Origin: Streptomyces sp. QL37
Lineage (GTDB): Bacteria; Actinomycetota; Actinomycetes; Streptomycetales; Streptomycetaceae
NCBI RefSeq assembly: GCF_002941025.1
Contig: NZ_PTJS01000001.1
Span: 2,542,001 to 2,606,000, forward strand
DNA length: 64,000 nt
Direction: 5' to 3'
Positions 53,785-61,960 of this stretch are shown one piece after another. The position numbers were made by a program, and so were the translations under genes. Below the pieces are notes generated by a model. That model saw only the letters and a program-made list of their open reading frames with translations, made no database searches and was not told the origin of the DNA. Each line of letters starts with the position of its first letter. The first letter of the stretch is position 1.

Positions 53785-55257
53785 TTACGCGGCCTCGGCA
53801 GGGGCCTGCGGGGCGGCGGTCCATTCACGGCGCGGAGTGATGCCCAGCTCGTCTAGGACCGGGGCGTGGCTGCCGTTGTCCGGGACCCATTCCCAGTCGG
53901 CGCCTTCGGTGCCGGGCCGGTCGGTCCAGGTGAGCATGTAGGAGCGGCCGGAGGTGCGGGGGTCGCCGCATACGGCCTGTGCCTCGCGGCGGGTCATCGC
54001 CCACAAGGCGCGCTTGCGGGAGCGGCGAGAGTTCTTCGAGGTGATGAGCACCAGTGCCATGCCCTCCTGCCCGTTTGCCCTTTCGGCGGGGGCCGTCGCC
54101 GGGGTCGACCTCCCCTCAGGGGCGTGTTGACAGAGAGCCCAGCGGCGCGCTTTCGCGTGCCATGGGCTGGGGTGACTGGTAGGGCACGTCTCAGCCGCCG
54201 GTACCGGCTCCTTGATCGGCGGGGCCTGCTGGGCCTGCTCCTGGTGCTCGGCGACCTCGGCCCGAGTCGACTGCTGCATCTCGTCGGCGCTCTTGCGCCC
54301 GGACACGTCATCGTAGGGAGCGGTCCAGGTCCAGCCGTGACGATTGTCCGCCGCACGAACGACGCGCTGACCGACGCCGTTGTGAATGTGCGGGATCGTC
54401 ACCGACTTCGGGTTGACCCGCAGGACCTCGTACCAGGTGCCTCGGTAGAGAACAAAGTCACCGCGCGTGAAGTCGGCCTTCGACCACATCTTGAAGCCGT
54501 CGGCCTCGGCGTCCTTGATGACCTGCTCCCAGTGCTGGATCTCTTCCGTCAGCTCCTGGTGCTCGGTCTCCAACTCGGGGTCTGCCGGACTCCGGGAAAA
54601 CCCCTTGGCGGACTCGCCGCGCTGCCACTTCTCGACCGCGCGGAGGTCGGCCCGCAGCTTGTCGAGACGGCGGAGCGTGCGGCCGGGGTCCTTTTTGAAG
54701 CGCTCGTAGTTCGCGGCGGCCTGTGCCCGGCCGGTCCAGTGGGCGGCGCGGTCGCTCTCGCCGATGCTCTTGCGCATCGCGTTGTCCATCAGCGCGTGAT
54801 CACGGCGGGCGCGGCCCTCGGAGTGGTGTCCGATGAGGATGGGCTGACCGAAAGCGAACCGCTCGGATATCTCGTGGCTCGACTTCCACGCGGCCTCGGA
54901 ACTCTGGGCGGCGCTGGCGGCGTATCCGCCGAACCTCTCCGCCCGGCCTCCGGCCTTCTCTTCCCGCTCCTTCTCGGCGTCGGAGAACGATCGGCGGTCG
55001 GCGTTGTCGATGGTCAACGTGACCTCGAAGCCCGCGTCTCGGAGTCGCTGCGCGAGGAGTTCGAGCGAGGGGGTGTAGGTGGCGTGGTCACGGCTGTGCG
55101 GGAGGTACCAGCAGTCAAGGTTCCTGCTCCAGCGGAAGGGCTGGCTCTGGGTCCGGCCGTACTCGCGAAGTCGCAAGATCTCGGCCGATCCGTCGCCACG
55201 GCTCGTGCCCTCGATCAGGGTTCCTTCTCGGCGGGTGTGGGTGATCTCGATAGTCAC
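53785..55257 (-). CDS. DUF3560-domain protein
   Basis: A 490-residue protein. After a short beta-rich start (VTIEITHTRREGTLIEGT, LREYGRTQSQPFRWSRNLDCWYLPHSRDH) comes the DUF3560 core: DAEKEREEKAGGRAERFGGYAASAAQSSEAAWKSSHEISERFAFGQPILIGHHSEGRARRDHALMDNAMRKSIGE. Acidic coiled segments follow, and then an Ala/Pro-rich tail. Found in plasmids and integrative elements; biochemical role unknown. GTG 55257 is preferred, and the leader is a long GC-rich tract. The C-terminal 120 residues may be a second domain (LITSKNSRRSRKRALWAMTRREAQAV). Confidence 0.8.
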   Translation of the reverse strand: MTIEITHTRREGTLIEGTSRGDGSAEILRLREYGRTQSQPFRWSRNLDCWYLPHSRDHATYTPSLELLAQRLRDAGFEVTLTIDNADRRSFSDAEKEREEKAGGRAERFGGYAASAAQSSEAAWKSSHEISERFAFGQPILIGHHSEGRARRDHALMDNAMRKSIGESDRAAHWTGRAQAAANYERFKKDPGRTLRRLDKLRADLRAVEKWQRGESAKGFSRSPADPELETEHQELTEEIQHWEQVIKDAEADGFKMWSKADFTRGDFVLYRGTWYEVLRVNPKSVTIPHIHNGVGQRVVRAADNRHGWTWTAPYDDVSGRKSADEMQQSTRAEVAEHQEQAQQAPPIKEPVPAAETCPTSHPSPWHAKARRWALCQHAPEGRSTPATAPAERANGQEGMALVLITSKNSRRSRKRALWAMTRREAQAVCGDPRTSGRSYMLTWTDRPGTEGADWEWVPDNGSHAPVLDELGITPRREWTAAPQAPAEAA

Positions 55258-55542
55258 TGAACTGGCTTTTCCTGGTGAGAGTTTGGTCCGTCCGCAGGGC
55301 GGACCGTGCGTTGGCAGCGGCGCTGCACCACCGGCGCGGGCCGTGAGGGACGATCGGCTCGCGGGTCGTCGCGCCTGCGCGACGACAGGGGCTGTCGCGC
55401 CCCCGCGGGGCGCGTCCGCTGCGGTCCGGTGCCCGTCGTCGGTCGGCGGAGTCGGCCGGCGACGGAGTCGGCCGGCGGCGGTGAACGCACCGGACCTGTC
55501 CTGCCGCCCCGAAGGGGTGTCCGCTGGAGTGCTGGGGGGCCT
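55258..55542 (-). promoter_or_regulatory. Long structured leader of the DUF3560 gene
   Basis: A 5' region of nearly 300 bp packed with inverted repeats: GTCGTCGCGC with GCGCGACGAC (perfect 10 bp), CGCGCCCC with GGGGCGCG, GTCCGC with GCGGAC beside the start, and a direct repeat of GGAGTCGGCCGGCG. The 10-mer is at 55272-55281. No TTTAAT box is seen. Confidence 0.55.
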
Positions 55543-55576
55543 GCCGGTCCGGAGGGTTGCCCTCCCCCGGACCGGC
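55543..55576. terminator. Terminator after gene 55587, containing the GGGTTGCCCTCC element
   Basis: GCCGGTCCGG (55543-55552) pairs with CCGGACCGGC (55567-55576), with AGGG/CCCT inside. The loop region carries the same GGGTTGCCCTCC as the promoter leaders. Confidence 0.65.
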
Positions 55577-55586
55577 GGGGCCTTGG

Positions 55587-56009
55587 TCAGCTGCGGTGGA
55601 GCGTGTGCCGGGCGGCCGGGTCTGCGTCGGCCAGTCCGGCCCGCTCGCGCCATGCCTGGCGGACGGCGGCGCGGAGCGCGTCTCCGTCGTCGTAGGCGAA
55701 CCGTCCCCGGCGAAGGCTGCGAACGATGTCGCGGAACGTGTCCTGGTGCATCGTGGTCAGCGTGTCGTCAAGCGGGGTCAGCTCGTGCGGGAACATCGCC
55801 TGGACGCTGTCGCCCGGCTGCGGGGCACCGAGGGTGAAGAACCAGACCACGGACATGGTGGCCTCGTCCGCGAACTCCGGCCCGCCGAACGGGCCGACGA
55901 CGACGGCGGGGCGGGTGTCGAGCTGGTGGCCCCGGAACCAGGGGCCACCGATCACGAGCGTCGCGGTGGGGAAGTCCTGGACGGTGGGCTTCTTGTCGGT
56001 CGTGAGCAT
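55587..56009 (-). CDS. Hypothetical protein
   Basis: A 140-residue protein starting MLTTDKKPTVQDFPTATLVIGGPWFRGHQLDTRPAVVVGPFGGPEF. A beta-rich first half and a helical, Asp/Arg-rich C-terminus (FRDIVRSLRRGRFAYDDGDALRAAVRQAWRERAGL). Not recognised. Driven by cassette B; followed by a hairpin. Confidence 0.6.
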   Translation of the reverse strand: MLTTDKKPTVQDFPTATLVIGGPWFRGHQLDTRPAVVVGPFGGPEFADEATMSVVWFFTLGAPQPGDSVQAMFPHELTPLDDTLTTMHQDTFRDIVRSLRRGRFAYDDGDALRAAVRQAWRERAGLADADPAARHTLHRS

Positions 56010-56134
56010 GTCGTGTCCTGTCTGGTGAGAGATTCCGCCGGGGCCGGTCGGCCCCGGCGGCGGTGTCGCGGTCGGGGGGTTGCCCTCCCCCTTCCGGTAC
56101 CATTAATTAAACCATGTTCTTGGGTCTGGGTCAA
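56010..56134 (-). promoter_or_regulatory. Promoter-leader cassette B
   Basis: Minus strand: -35 TTGACC (56129-56134), 17-nt spacer, -10 TTTAAT (56106-56111), leader hairpin around GGGGGAGGGCAACCCCC, hairpin GGGGCC/GGCCCC, then CTCTCACCAG (56022-56031), ATG at 56009. The stop TGA of the ArdC-like gene lies inside the -35. Confidence 0.8.
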
Positions 56135-57021
56135 CCGGTCACGGCAAGTTCGCGGCGGCGCTCGGCGGCCGTGGTGACGGCGCGGGCGATGGCCCGGCCG
56201 ATCTCGATGGCCCGGACGGCGGACTCATGCACCGGGGGCTTCTTGTCCTGGGTGATGATGCCCGCGAGCGGCGGCACGACGGCGGGGCCCGGGGCGACGT
56301 TCAGGATGAGCGCGGCGACGTGGGCGGCTGAGGCGACTTCGGCGGCGTGCTGGCCGGGAAGGGGGGCGTCCGCCTCGGTGATGCGTCGCCACGCGTGGCC
56401 GTACAGCAGGATGCGGACGGCGTTGTCGGGGGCGTCCTGGGTGAAGTCGAACCCTCCGGCCTGCTCGGGGTCCTCGTGGTACTGGTCGCGGTACTGGTTC
56501 ACCAGGACATCGCGGATGACCTCGGCGGCGAGCGGGGCGGCGGCGGGCGGCTCGTAGGCGTCACCGTCGGTCTGGCTGATGTCGAAAACCGGCCCGGCCT
56601 TGAAGCCGGACACCTTGCGCACCTCACCCCCGGCGGTCTCCCCGGCGGCCTCGCGCTGCCCGCCGTCGGCGGCTGCGGCCGTGGCCTCCTGAGTATCCTC
56701 GGTCCGGCGCTTGATCGGCGTCCAGATACGGAGGGAGGTGGACCCCTTGGCCGGGAAGCGTCCGGCCTTTCGCCAGTCTCCGGAGCTGAGTACGTGGGTG
56801 GCGTTCGGGCACTGGGCGGCGATGGCGATGCAGTTGGTGGGGCTGCGGTCGTCGCGGTCCGGGTGGGTCAGGTTCGCGGCCGTTCGCATGACGGCGGCCC
56901 AGAATTCTTCGCTGCCGACCATCGCGCCGTACGCGCGATCCATGACGGCTTCGAGTTCACCGCGCATCTTGGCGGAGTAGGCCCGGCGCTCTTCGTCGGT
57001 CATCTTCGGCTTACGGGGCAT
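56131..57021 (-). CDS. ArdC-like antirestriction/ssDNA-binding protein
   Basis: A 296-residue protein. The middle has AIAAQCPNATHVLSSGDWRKAGRFPAKGSTSLRIWTPIKRR, matching the ArdC N-terminal domain (NxxLxxxQxPxAxxVxxxxxWxxxGRxxxKG), and later VFDISQTDGDAYEPP, another ArdC feature. The metallopeptidase domain of full ArdC is replaced by a shorter region. ArdC-type proteins bind ssDNA and blunt restriction of incoming DNA, typical of conjugative elements. ATG 57021 sits after leader cassette C. Its stop overlaps the -35 of cassette B. Confidence 0.8.
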   Translation of the reverse strand: MPRKPKMTDEERRAYSAKMRGELEAVMDRAYGAMVGSEEFWAAVMRTAANLTHPDRDDRSPTNCIAIAAQCPNATHVLSSGDWRKAGRFPAKGSTSLRIWTPIKRRTEDTQEATAAAADGGQREAAGETAGGEVRKVSGFKAGPVFDISQTDGDAYEPPAAAPLAAEVIRDVLVNQYRDQYHEDPEQAGGFDFTQDAPDNAVRILLYGHAWRRITEADAPLPGQHAAEVASAAHVAALILNVAPGPAVVPPLAGIITQDKKPPVHESAVRAIEIGRAIARAVTTAAERRRELAVTG

Positions 57022-57139
57022 GTCGCGGTCCTCCTGGCGAGAGGTCGTCCGGGGCCGGCTGGCCCCACGGTGTCGGTCGGGGGGTTGCCCTCCCCCTTCC
57101 GACACCACTGCTTAAACCATATTTTTGGGTGATCGGCAA
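57022..57139 (-). promoter_or_regulatory. Promoter-leader cassette C
   Basis: Minus strand: -35 TTGCCG (57134-57139), 17-nt spacer, -10 TTTAAG (57111-57116), leader GGGGGAGGGCAACCCCC, hairpin GGGGCC/GGCCCC, and a variant 10-mer CTCTCGCCAG at 57034-57043. Confidence 0.75.
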
Positions 57140-57142
57140 CCC

Positions 57143-57505
57143 TTAAATCCAGTACAAACCCGCCTCGTTGCTCACGGCCCGGTATGCGGCTATGACCTCG
57201 TCCTCTATCTGTGTCCAGTGTTCGAGGACATCGGGGGAGGTCTTCTTGTCGCTGGCCGCGCGCATGGCCCTGCGCCACTCAATGGCGATTTTGAGTGTGC
57301 GAATTTGGGAGCGGGTCAGCTCCCAACGTCCGGAGTCCGGGAGTTGATCGCCGTAAGCCATCGCTACGGCGTTGTTGATGTGCTCGGTACTGGACCACAC
57401 ATTTTGTGTGGCCTGGAGCGCAAGAGCGCGCTTGAGGGTGCACCGGAGGTGCGGGGCCTGCACGATCCATTGCGGCTCGATGACGAATATATCGGCGCTC
57501 ACCAC
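57143..57505 (-). CDS. Hypothetical protein
   Basis: A 120-residue soluble protein (PQWIVQAPHLRCTLKRALALQATQNVWSSTEHINNAVAMAYGDQLP...). Helical, with WELTRSQIRTLKIAIEWRRAMRAASDKKT. Codon use is less GC-biased than its neighbours. Not recognised. Start GTG 57505 or the adjacent in-frame GTG, AGAAAGG upstream. It follows the gene at 57565. Confidence 0.55.
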   Translation of the reverse strand: MVSADIFVIEPQWIVQAPHLRCTLKRALALQATQNVWSSTEHINNAVAMAYGDQLPDSGRWELTRSQIRTLKIAIEWRRAMRAASDKKTSPDVLEHWTQIEDEVIAAYRAVSNEAGLYWI

Positions 57506-57564
57506 AGGGCCTTTCTGCCCGGGGCGGCGCGCTACGGAAGCGCGCCGCCCTGAAACTTGGGGAA

Positions 57565-58197
57565 TTAGAGGGCGTATCCGTCGACGTATTCGCCGTACTC
57601 GCCTTCGGGCGTCTGGACGCTGGGGAGAAAACGGCTCACCGCGAATACAACGGCGTCGGCGATAATCCGGGGCACGTCGTTGAGCACGAGGCTCACCGCG
57701 TCGCCGTCGAGTCCGATACGGACCCCTCCCGGTTCAAGGTTCATGTAAACGAAAGCAGATGTGCCATCAACCCGGGTCCGGGCTCCGGGGAGGCGGGCGG
57801 AGAGATCGCGTGCGGCCTCCTCGACATCCCGCTGCGTCTCGGCCTGCGCGCGGTTGTGCTCGGTCACCCGCTCGTGAACGTCACGGTGGGCGGGGATGAG
57901 GTCGGCGGCGATCCGGGCCGCGATGTCTGCCGGGTCCTCGGTCATGGCGACTCGGACGGTGTCGCGCTCGCCCCTGCGGAACGGGTAGTCGGTGGCGGGG
58001 AATGCGCCTCGGATGTGCAGGTGGCCGGGGTCGTCGAACCGCTCGGAGAGGTGAAGCTGTCGGCCGTCCAGGTGGGTGAAGGTGGCGGCGTGGTCCAGCT
58101 CCTGGACGCCGTGGCGCGCGGGCTGCGGTCGCCAGTTGCCGCCGAGTTCGAGAGCGATCGGGTGGGCCAGCTCTGCGACGGTGAGAGGCTCGTCCAT
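57565..58197 (-). CDS. Hypothetical protein
   Basis: A 210-residue protein from ATG 58197: MDEPLTVAELAHPIALELGGNWRPQPARHGVQELDHAATFTHLDGRQLHLSERFDDPGHLHIRGAFPATDYPF. A beta-rich front half is followed by a helical coiled region (ERVTEHNRAQAETQRDVEEAARDLSARLPG) and a C-terminal beta part. Not recognised, but typical of actinobacterial element genes. Driven by cassette D. Confidence 0.6.
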   Translation of the reverse strand: MDEPLTVAELAHPIALELGGNWRPQPARHGVQELDHAATFTHLDGRQLHLSERFDDPGHLHIRGAFPATDYPFRRGERDTVRVAMTEDPADIAARIAADLIPAHRDVHERVTEHNRAQAETQRDVEEAARDLSARLPGARTRVDGTSAFVYMNLEPGGVRIGLDGDAVSLVLNDVPRIIADAVVFAVSRFLPSVQTPEGEYGEYVDGYAL

Positions 58198-58315
58198 CGT
58201 TCGTTCTCCTGGTGAGAGAGGTTGTCGGCGGCCGGTCGGCCTGCCGCGTGCCGGTCGGGGGTTGCCCTCCCCTTCCGACATCACTAATTAAACCATATTT
58301 TAGAGTTGGGGTCAA
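58198..58315 (-). promoter_or_regulatory. Promoter-leader cassette D
   Basis: Minus strand: -35 TTGACC (58310-58315), 17-nt spacer, -10 TTTAAT (58287-58292), leader hairpin GGGGAGGGCAACCCC, hairpin GGCC/GGCC, 10-mer CTCTCACCAG at 58209-58218. Confidence 0.8.
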
Positions 58316-58698
58316 CCCGGATAAGGGCCCTGACCTGGCCTTTTCTTGCACCCACGGCCCACACCCGCCCGGCCGGGCCCGGCCACAACGGGCCTGGGCG
58401 GGGCTCCCTCCTCGGTCGGACAGCTCCGCCGCATCAGGGTTCCGGGCGCGGTGTCCTGGCTCGCGTAGCGACCGCGTAGCGGCTCGGCCTGGACGCCGTG
58501 CCCGGGTTCCTGGTACGCCCCTTGGGGTGTCCGGCCGAGGAGGGAACCCCGCCCTCACCCGCACCACAACACTCCCGCACCCGACCAACCAGCCCCCACC
58601 CCCTCCGAGGAGGACCCGCCGGAGGCAGCCTTCCGCTCTGGCCGGCCCAGCCCTCCACCGATCGGGAATGTTATCCGCTCAGGCTCAATCAGAGTGGG
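58316..58698. other. Intergenic stretch, no gene supported
   Basis: GC-rich without coding bias. It has a direct repeat of GCGTAGCG near 58464-58480 and pyrimidine-rich tracts. No origin or attachment motif is recognised. It separates the cassette D promoter from the lower-GC gene at 58699. Confidence 0.45.
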
Positions 58699-59352
58699 TC
58701 AGTCGGGCGTACTCGACTTCGAAACTCGTCCGTAACGTCGAAATCCCCCTCGCATCTGAGGGCTTTGCCGTTGTCCAGGGAGCGGCATCAGGGGCTTCCG
58801 CCCGATTGACGCAGGGGCCGTAAGCTCGGCCAACCATTCAGCCGCCCTGTACTGATCTTGCCGGTAGTGCCGCTCTTCATGCCTTCTGTTTCGACGGTCT
58901 GGCCTCTGTAGCAGGAATCCGTCGTTCATACGCATCCAGTGCCGACCATCCGCATCGAAGAAAGCGATTCCGCAGATCGTCTGATTATGAGGGGTGACTT
59001 GTCTGCCGTAGGCTTCAATGGTAGGCAACCTCAAAGTGAGGGTCTCACCCGAATCAATCCGATGGATCGAGCACCAGATGTCGGTGAACACGTTCTTGTC
59101 GTGACCACCATGCATCTGGGCAGCAACGACTCGTAGACGAAAGATTGGAAGATCTGAGTCGTTCCGCGCATACACAGTGTCGTACCTACCCACGTTGTCG
59201 GGCACGCTCACCGTCACTTTAGCGGCCTGCTCACGCACCCTGTCGTTTGAGTTCTGTCGATAGACGGTGGTTGCGACGACAAATGACCCGCTTGTGATAA
59301 TCGCAGAAATCCAAGTGGGGAAATTTCCCCAGTCAACGCTATTCCAAAGCAT
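58699..59352 (-). CDS. Low-GC hypothetical membrane-anchored protein
   Basis: A 217-residue protein. The N-terminus FPTWISAIITSGSFVVATTVY is a single membrane helix; the rest is a beta-rich soluble domain (AAKVTVSVPDNVGRYDTVYARNDSDLPIFRLRVVAAQ, TLTLRLPTIEAYGRQVTPHNQTICGIAFFDADGRHWMR). Base composition is clearly lower in GC than the flanks and many codons are rare for Streptomyces, suggesting a recent acquisition. It is flanked by non-coding DNA and lacks the cassette. Cargo of unknown function. Confidence 0.65.
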   Translation of the reverse strand: MLWNSVDWGNFPTWISAIITSGSFVVATTVYRQNSNDRVREQAAKVTVSVPDNVGRYDTVYARNDSDLPIFRLRVVAAQMHGGHDKNVFTDIWCSIHRIDSGETLTLRLPTIEAYGRQVTPHNQTICGIAFFDADGRHWMRMNDGFLLQRPDRRNRRHEERHYRQDQYRAAEWLAELTAPASIGRKPLMPLPGQRQSPQMRGGFRRYGRVSKSSTPD

Positions 59353-60081
59353 GAAGAATTTCTACCGCACATTCAGCGGCCCCATGCGGGACTTGAGCAA
59401 TATCTGAGCCCACGGCCGCCGGAACCGCCGTGGCCAACCTCGCAATAGCCCCAGCCGCATCTTATGGGCGCCGTCCGTTCCAGCCCGCTGAACCAGGCAG
59501 ACTGCACGCCGGTGCGCCGGTGGAGAGGCAGGGTGACCCGCCGGCCGGGCTCGCGGCGGGGGCGCAGGATCGGCTTCCGGTACAGATTCCGCGGATCGGC
59601 TGTGGCACACGGCAGTCATGGCGTCGTCGGCTGCGGTGACGGCCAGGATCGCGGCCTGTCTGGCGACCTGGATGCCAGTCTGCGGAGACGGGTCTCCTGC
59701 CATGGCGGCCTGGGGACGGACGGCACAAGCGTTCTCGGGCATGCGGATTCCTCGGGTGTCTCAGTGGTGCGGGCGGCAGCGTGCCGGGGCCTCGCCGTGG
59801 GGTGCCGCCCGTGGTCGCGCGGAGCGCGACGGACAGTGCCGTCGTGCCCGAAGGGCACGCCCTTCGGCCCGGCATCCGGACGGGGCGGAAGGGCCGCCCG
59901 CGGCCCGGACGCTCCGGCCGGCCGCGAGCCGGGCCAGGCTGAGCCGTCCCGGAGGGACGCCCTTCGTACGGGGGCCGGTGAGCGCGGTCGGCCGCCGACG
60001 CGGTCGGGCCCGGACGGCGGTGGGCGGAGCGTCCGGGCCGCGGGCGGCTCGATGCTGCCCACCCCACGGCCCGGCGGCCGG
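59353..60081. other. Intergenic stretch with a possible small gene and many hairpins
   Basis: A minus-strand frame 59362-59742 starts MPENACAVRPQAAMAGDPSPQTG with GAGGAA upstream and might be a small gene, but its C-terminus loses coding character. The rest (59750-60080) is extremely GC-rich with nested inverted repeats (CGAAGGGC/GCCCTTCG, GTCCC/GGGAC), similar in style to the leader at 55258-55542. Confidence 0.4.
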
Positions 60082-60117
60082 GGTCCGGCCGGGCGGTGGC
60101 TCCCGCCCGGCCGGACC
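60082..60117 (-). terminator. Terminator after the 60120 gene
   Basis: A perfect 15-bp inverted repeat (60082-60096 with 60103-60117, loop TGGCTC) immediately follows the stop codon of the minus-strand gene. Confidence 0.8.
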
Positions 60118-60119
60118 TG

Positions 60120-61337
60120 CTACGCGGCGACCGGTTCGCGTGCGGCGACGCGGCACCGGGTGAGTACGGTCTGTGCGGTCTCGCCGTAGATGCTGTGGTC
60201 CTTGACCGTGCCGGTCAGCTCGACCTCGTCGCCCTGGTCGGGGACGTCGGCGGCAGAGCTGAACCAGACGAACACGTTGCCGCTCGGGTCCATGAACTTC
60301 ACCAGTCGGCGGCGCTGGGTCTGGTAGCCGTACGTCCGGCCCTCCAGCTCGATCACGGTGGTGACGGTGGCGGGGGTGGTGATGCGCTCGCCCACGGTGC
60401 CCTGCGGCTTGCTGTTCTGCGCGGCCTGCTCGGTGGCTTCCTTCTCCTGGTCGCGGTACCAACCGGCGATGGCGGACACGAGCGTCGGCAGGTGGCGCGG
60501 GTCGACGGTCTCCCCCTTGGCGAGCTGGCCCACCTTGTGGCGATAGTCGGAGAGGCTGCCGAATCCCTGGACGGCCCATGCCCGGACGGCGGCGGCGGTG
60601 GTCGGCGCGTCGGGGTCGGCGTCGATGGCGGCCCGCCAGTCCATCGGGGCCTTGCGGTCGAAGAAGTACGCTTCGACGCCGTCGGCGGTCGGCTGGGTGT
60701 TCTTCCACTGCTCGGACCGGCTGTACAACCTGCCTTCGGTCTTCACGATGGCGGCGGTCACCCGCAGGACCTCGATCACCGGGACGCGGAGATCGGCCGG
60801 GATGCCGCCCTCCTCGCCGTCCCAATCGGAGTCCTTCAGCGTGCCGAACCGCCACAGGGCCTCAAGGCCCTTGATCGGCAGGCCGGTGCACGGCTCGACG
60901 CACGTCGTGCCCAACTGCCGCATCTCGCCGTTCTCGTGGCGGGCAAGGTAGGTGGCGGTGCGGTGCCTGGCGACGGCGCACCCGTGGCAGAAGTTCTCGA
61001 TGGCGCGGTACTGGCGCGCGGCCTCAGCGTCCTGCTCGGGCAGACCGGGGAACAGGCTGGTGATCGTCTCGCCCTCCTCGTCGTGGTCCAGGCGGGCGAT
61101 GACGGTCCAGCCGTGGTGACGGGGGATGTCGCCAGAGATCGTCACGGTGACGGCGGGGCGCGTGCCGATCACGCGGCCGTCAAGGTCGCGGTAGTCGGCA
61201 AGGAACGGCTCGGAGATGTCGAGCGTGTACGCGGTGAGGTGGTGGACGGCGGCGCGGGTGTTGGTGGCCTCGACAAGCCGACGGACGCGGGACTGGACCG
61301 TGGCGGGGATGGAAAACCGCATGGCTGCGCTGGTCAT
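60120..61337 (-). CDS. Zinc-cluster protein with C-terminal OB-fold-like region
   Basis: A 405-residue protein. Residues about 115-150 form a treble-clef-like cluster: ENFCHGCAVARHRTATYLARHENGEMRQLGTTC, seen in many phage and element proteins. A helical central part follows, and the last 90 residues (TVIELEGRTYGYQTQRRRLVKFMDPSGNVFVWFSSAADVPDQGDEVELTGTVKDHSIYGETAQTVLTRCRV) resemble an OB-fold. The combination suggests nucleic-acid binding, perhaps in replication. ATG 61337; cassette E drives it. Confidence 0.7.
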   Translation of the reverse strand: MTSAAMRFSIPATVQSRVRRLVEATNTRAAVHHLTAYTLDISEPFLADYRDLDGRVIGTRPAVTVTISGDIPRHHGWTVIARLDHDEEGETITSLFPGLPEQDAEAARQYRAIENFCHGCAVARHRTATYLARHENGEMRQLGTTCVEPCTGLPIKGLEALWRFGTLKDSDWDGEEGGIPADLRVPVIEVLRVTAAIVKTEGRLYSRSEQWKNTQPTADGVEAYFFDRKAPMDWRAAIDADPDAPTTAAAVRAWAVQGFGSLSDYRHKVGQLAKGETVDPRHLPTLVSAIAGWYRDQEKEATEQAAQNSKPQGTVGERITTPATVTTVIELEGRTYGYQTQRRRLVKFMDPSGNVFVWFSSAADVPDQGDEVELTGTVKDHSIYGETAQTVLTRCRVAAREPVAA

Positions 61338-61500
61338 CGTGGGTGCTCCTGCTGGTGAGAGAGGGATCGCGGGCCCGGCCGGGCGGGTTGCCCTCCGCGT
61401 ACGGCCGGGATCGGGCCGGCTGACGGCCCGACGTGTCGGAGGGGGGTTGCCCTCCCCCTCCGACACAATTAATTAAACCAAGTTTTGAAGTGCGGGGCAA
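61338..61500 (-). promoter_or_regulatory. Promoter-leader cassette E
   Basis: Minus strand: -35 TTGCCC (61495-61500), 17-nt spacer, -10 TTTAAT (61472-61477), leader hairpin GGGGGAGGGCAACCCCC, a second AGGGCAACCC element near 61385, hairpin CGGGCC/GGCCCG, 10-mer CTCTCACCAG at 61352-61361. The stop codon of the gene ending at 61473 is inside the -10. Confidence 0.8.
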
Positions 61501-61895
61501 GCAACCCGACCTGTGATGTCGAGTGCGGCGCGGTCGCGCAGGAATGCGGCGAACAGGGCGGCGGTGTATCTGTCGGCGGTGCCGTACGTGCGGCGGCAGT
61601 CCAGCGCGCCGACGCGCTCGCCCCGGTGGCGGACGGGGAACGGCTGGCCGGGGGCCGGGATGGCGAGCGCGTACAGTCCGCGCGGGGTGTCCACGCGCAG
61701 GACGACGGCGGCGGCCTGGTGGTCGTAGGCGGCAGACCAGCGGGCGGGGCCGATGCCGAACTCCGCGAGTCCGCCCGCGATGGCGCGGGCCTGCATGATG
61801 TCGGCGGTGGTGCCGGGGTCGGGCTCGGCGGGGGCGGGGACGCATCCGCAACCGTGGTCGTCGGCGTGGGTCTCGAACAGAGCTGTACGGGTCAC
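61473..61895 (-). CDS. Hypothetical protein
   Basis: A 140-residue protein from GTG 61895 with AGGAG upstream. It starts MTRTALFETHADDHGCGCVPAP, with a Cys/His cluster, followed by an alpha/beta domain (AVVLRVDTPRGLYALAIPAPGQPFPVRHRGERVGALDCRRTYGTADRYTAALFAAFLRDRAALD). Its last codons (ACPALQNLV, TAA) coincide with the -10 of cassette E. Not recognised. Confidence 0.6.
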   Translation of the reverse strand: MTRTALFETHADDHGCGCVPAPAEPDPGTTADIMQARAIAGGLAEFGIGPARWSAAYDHQAAAVVLRVDTPRGLYALAIPAPGQPFPVRHRGERVGALDCRRTYGTADRYTAALFAAFLRDRAALDITGRVACPALQNLV

Positions 61896-61913
61896 TGTGG
61901 GGCTCCTGGGGCT

Positions 61914-61942
61914 GCCGGGGGCGGGCGGTTCCCGCCCCCGGC
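61914..61942. terminator. Terminator after the ParB-like 3' fragment
   Basis: GCCGGGGGCGGG (61914-61925) pairs perfectly with CCCGCCCCCGGC (61931-61942), loop CGGTT. Confidence 0.75.
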
Positions 61943-61960
61943 GTCGGACGGCTGAGGTGG

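Noticed and set aside
55258..55653. N-terminal extension of the DUF3560 protein
   Set aside because: The extra 130 residues are Arg/Pro/Gly noise translated from the hairpin-rich leader; GTG 55257 fits the start of similarity.
59464..60189. Plus-strand frame of 241 residues in the hairpin tract
   Set aside because: Low-complexity Arg/Gly/Ala sequence over inverted repeats, with no start signal.
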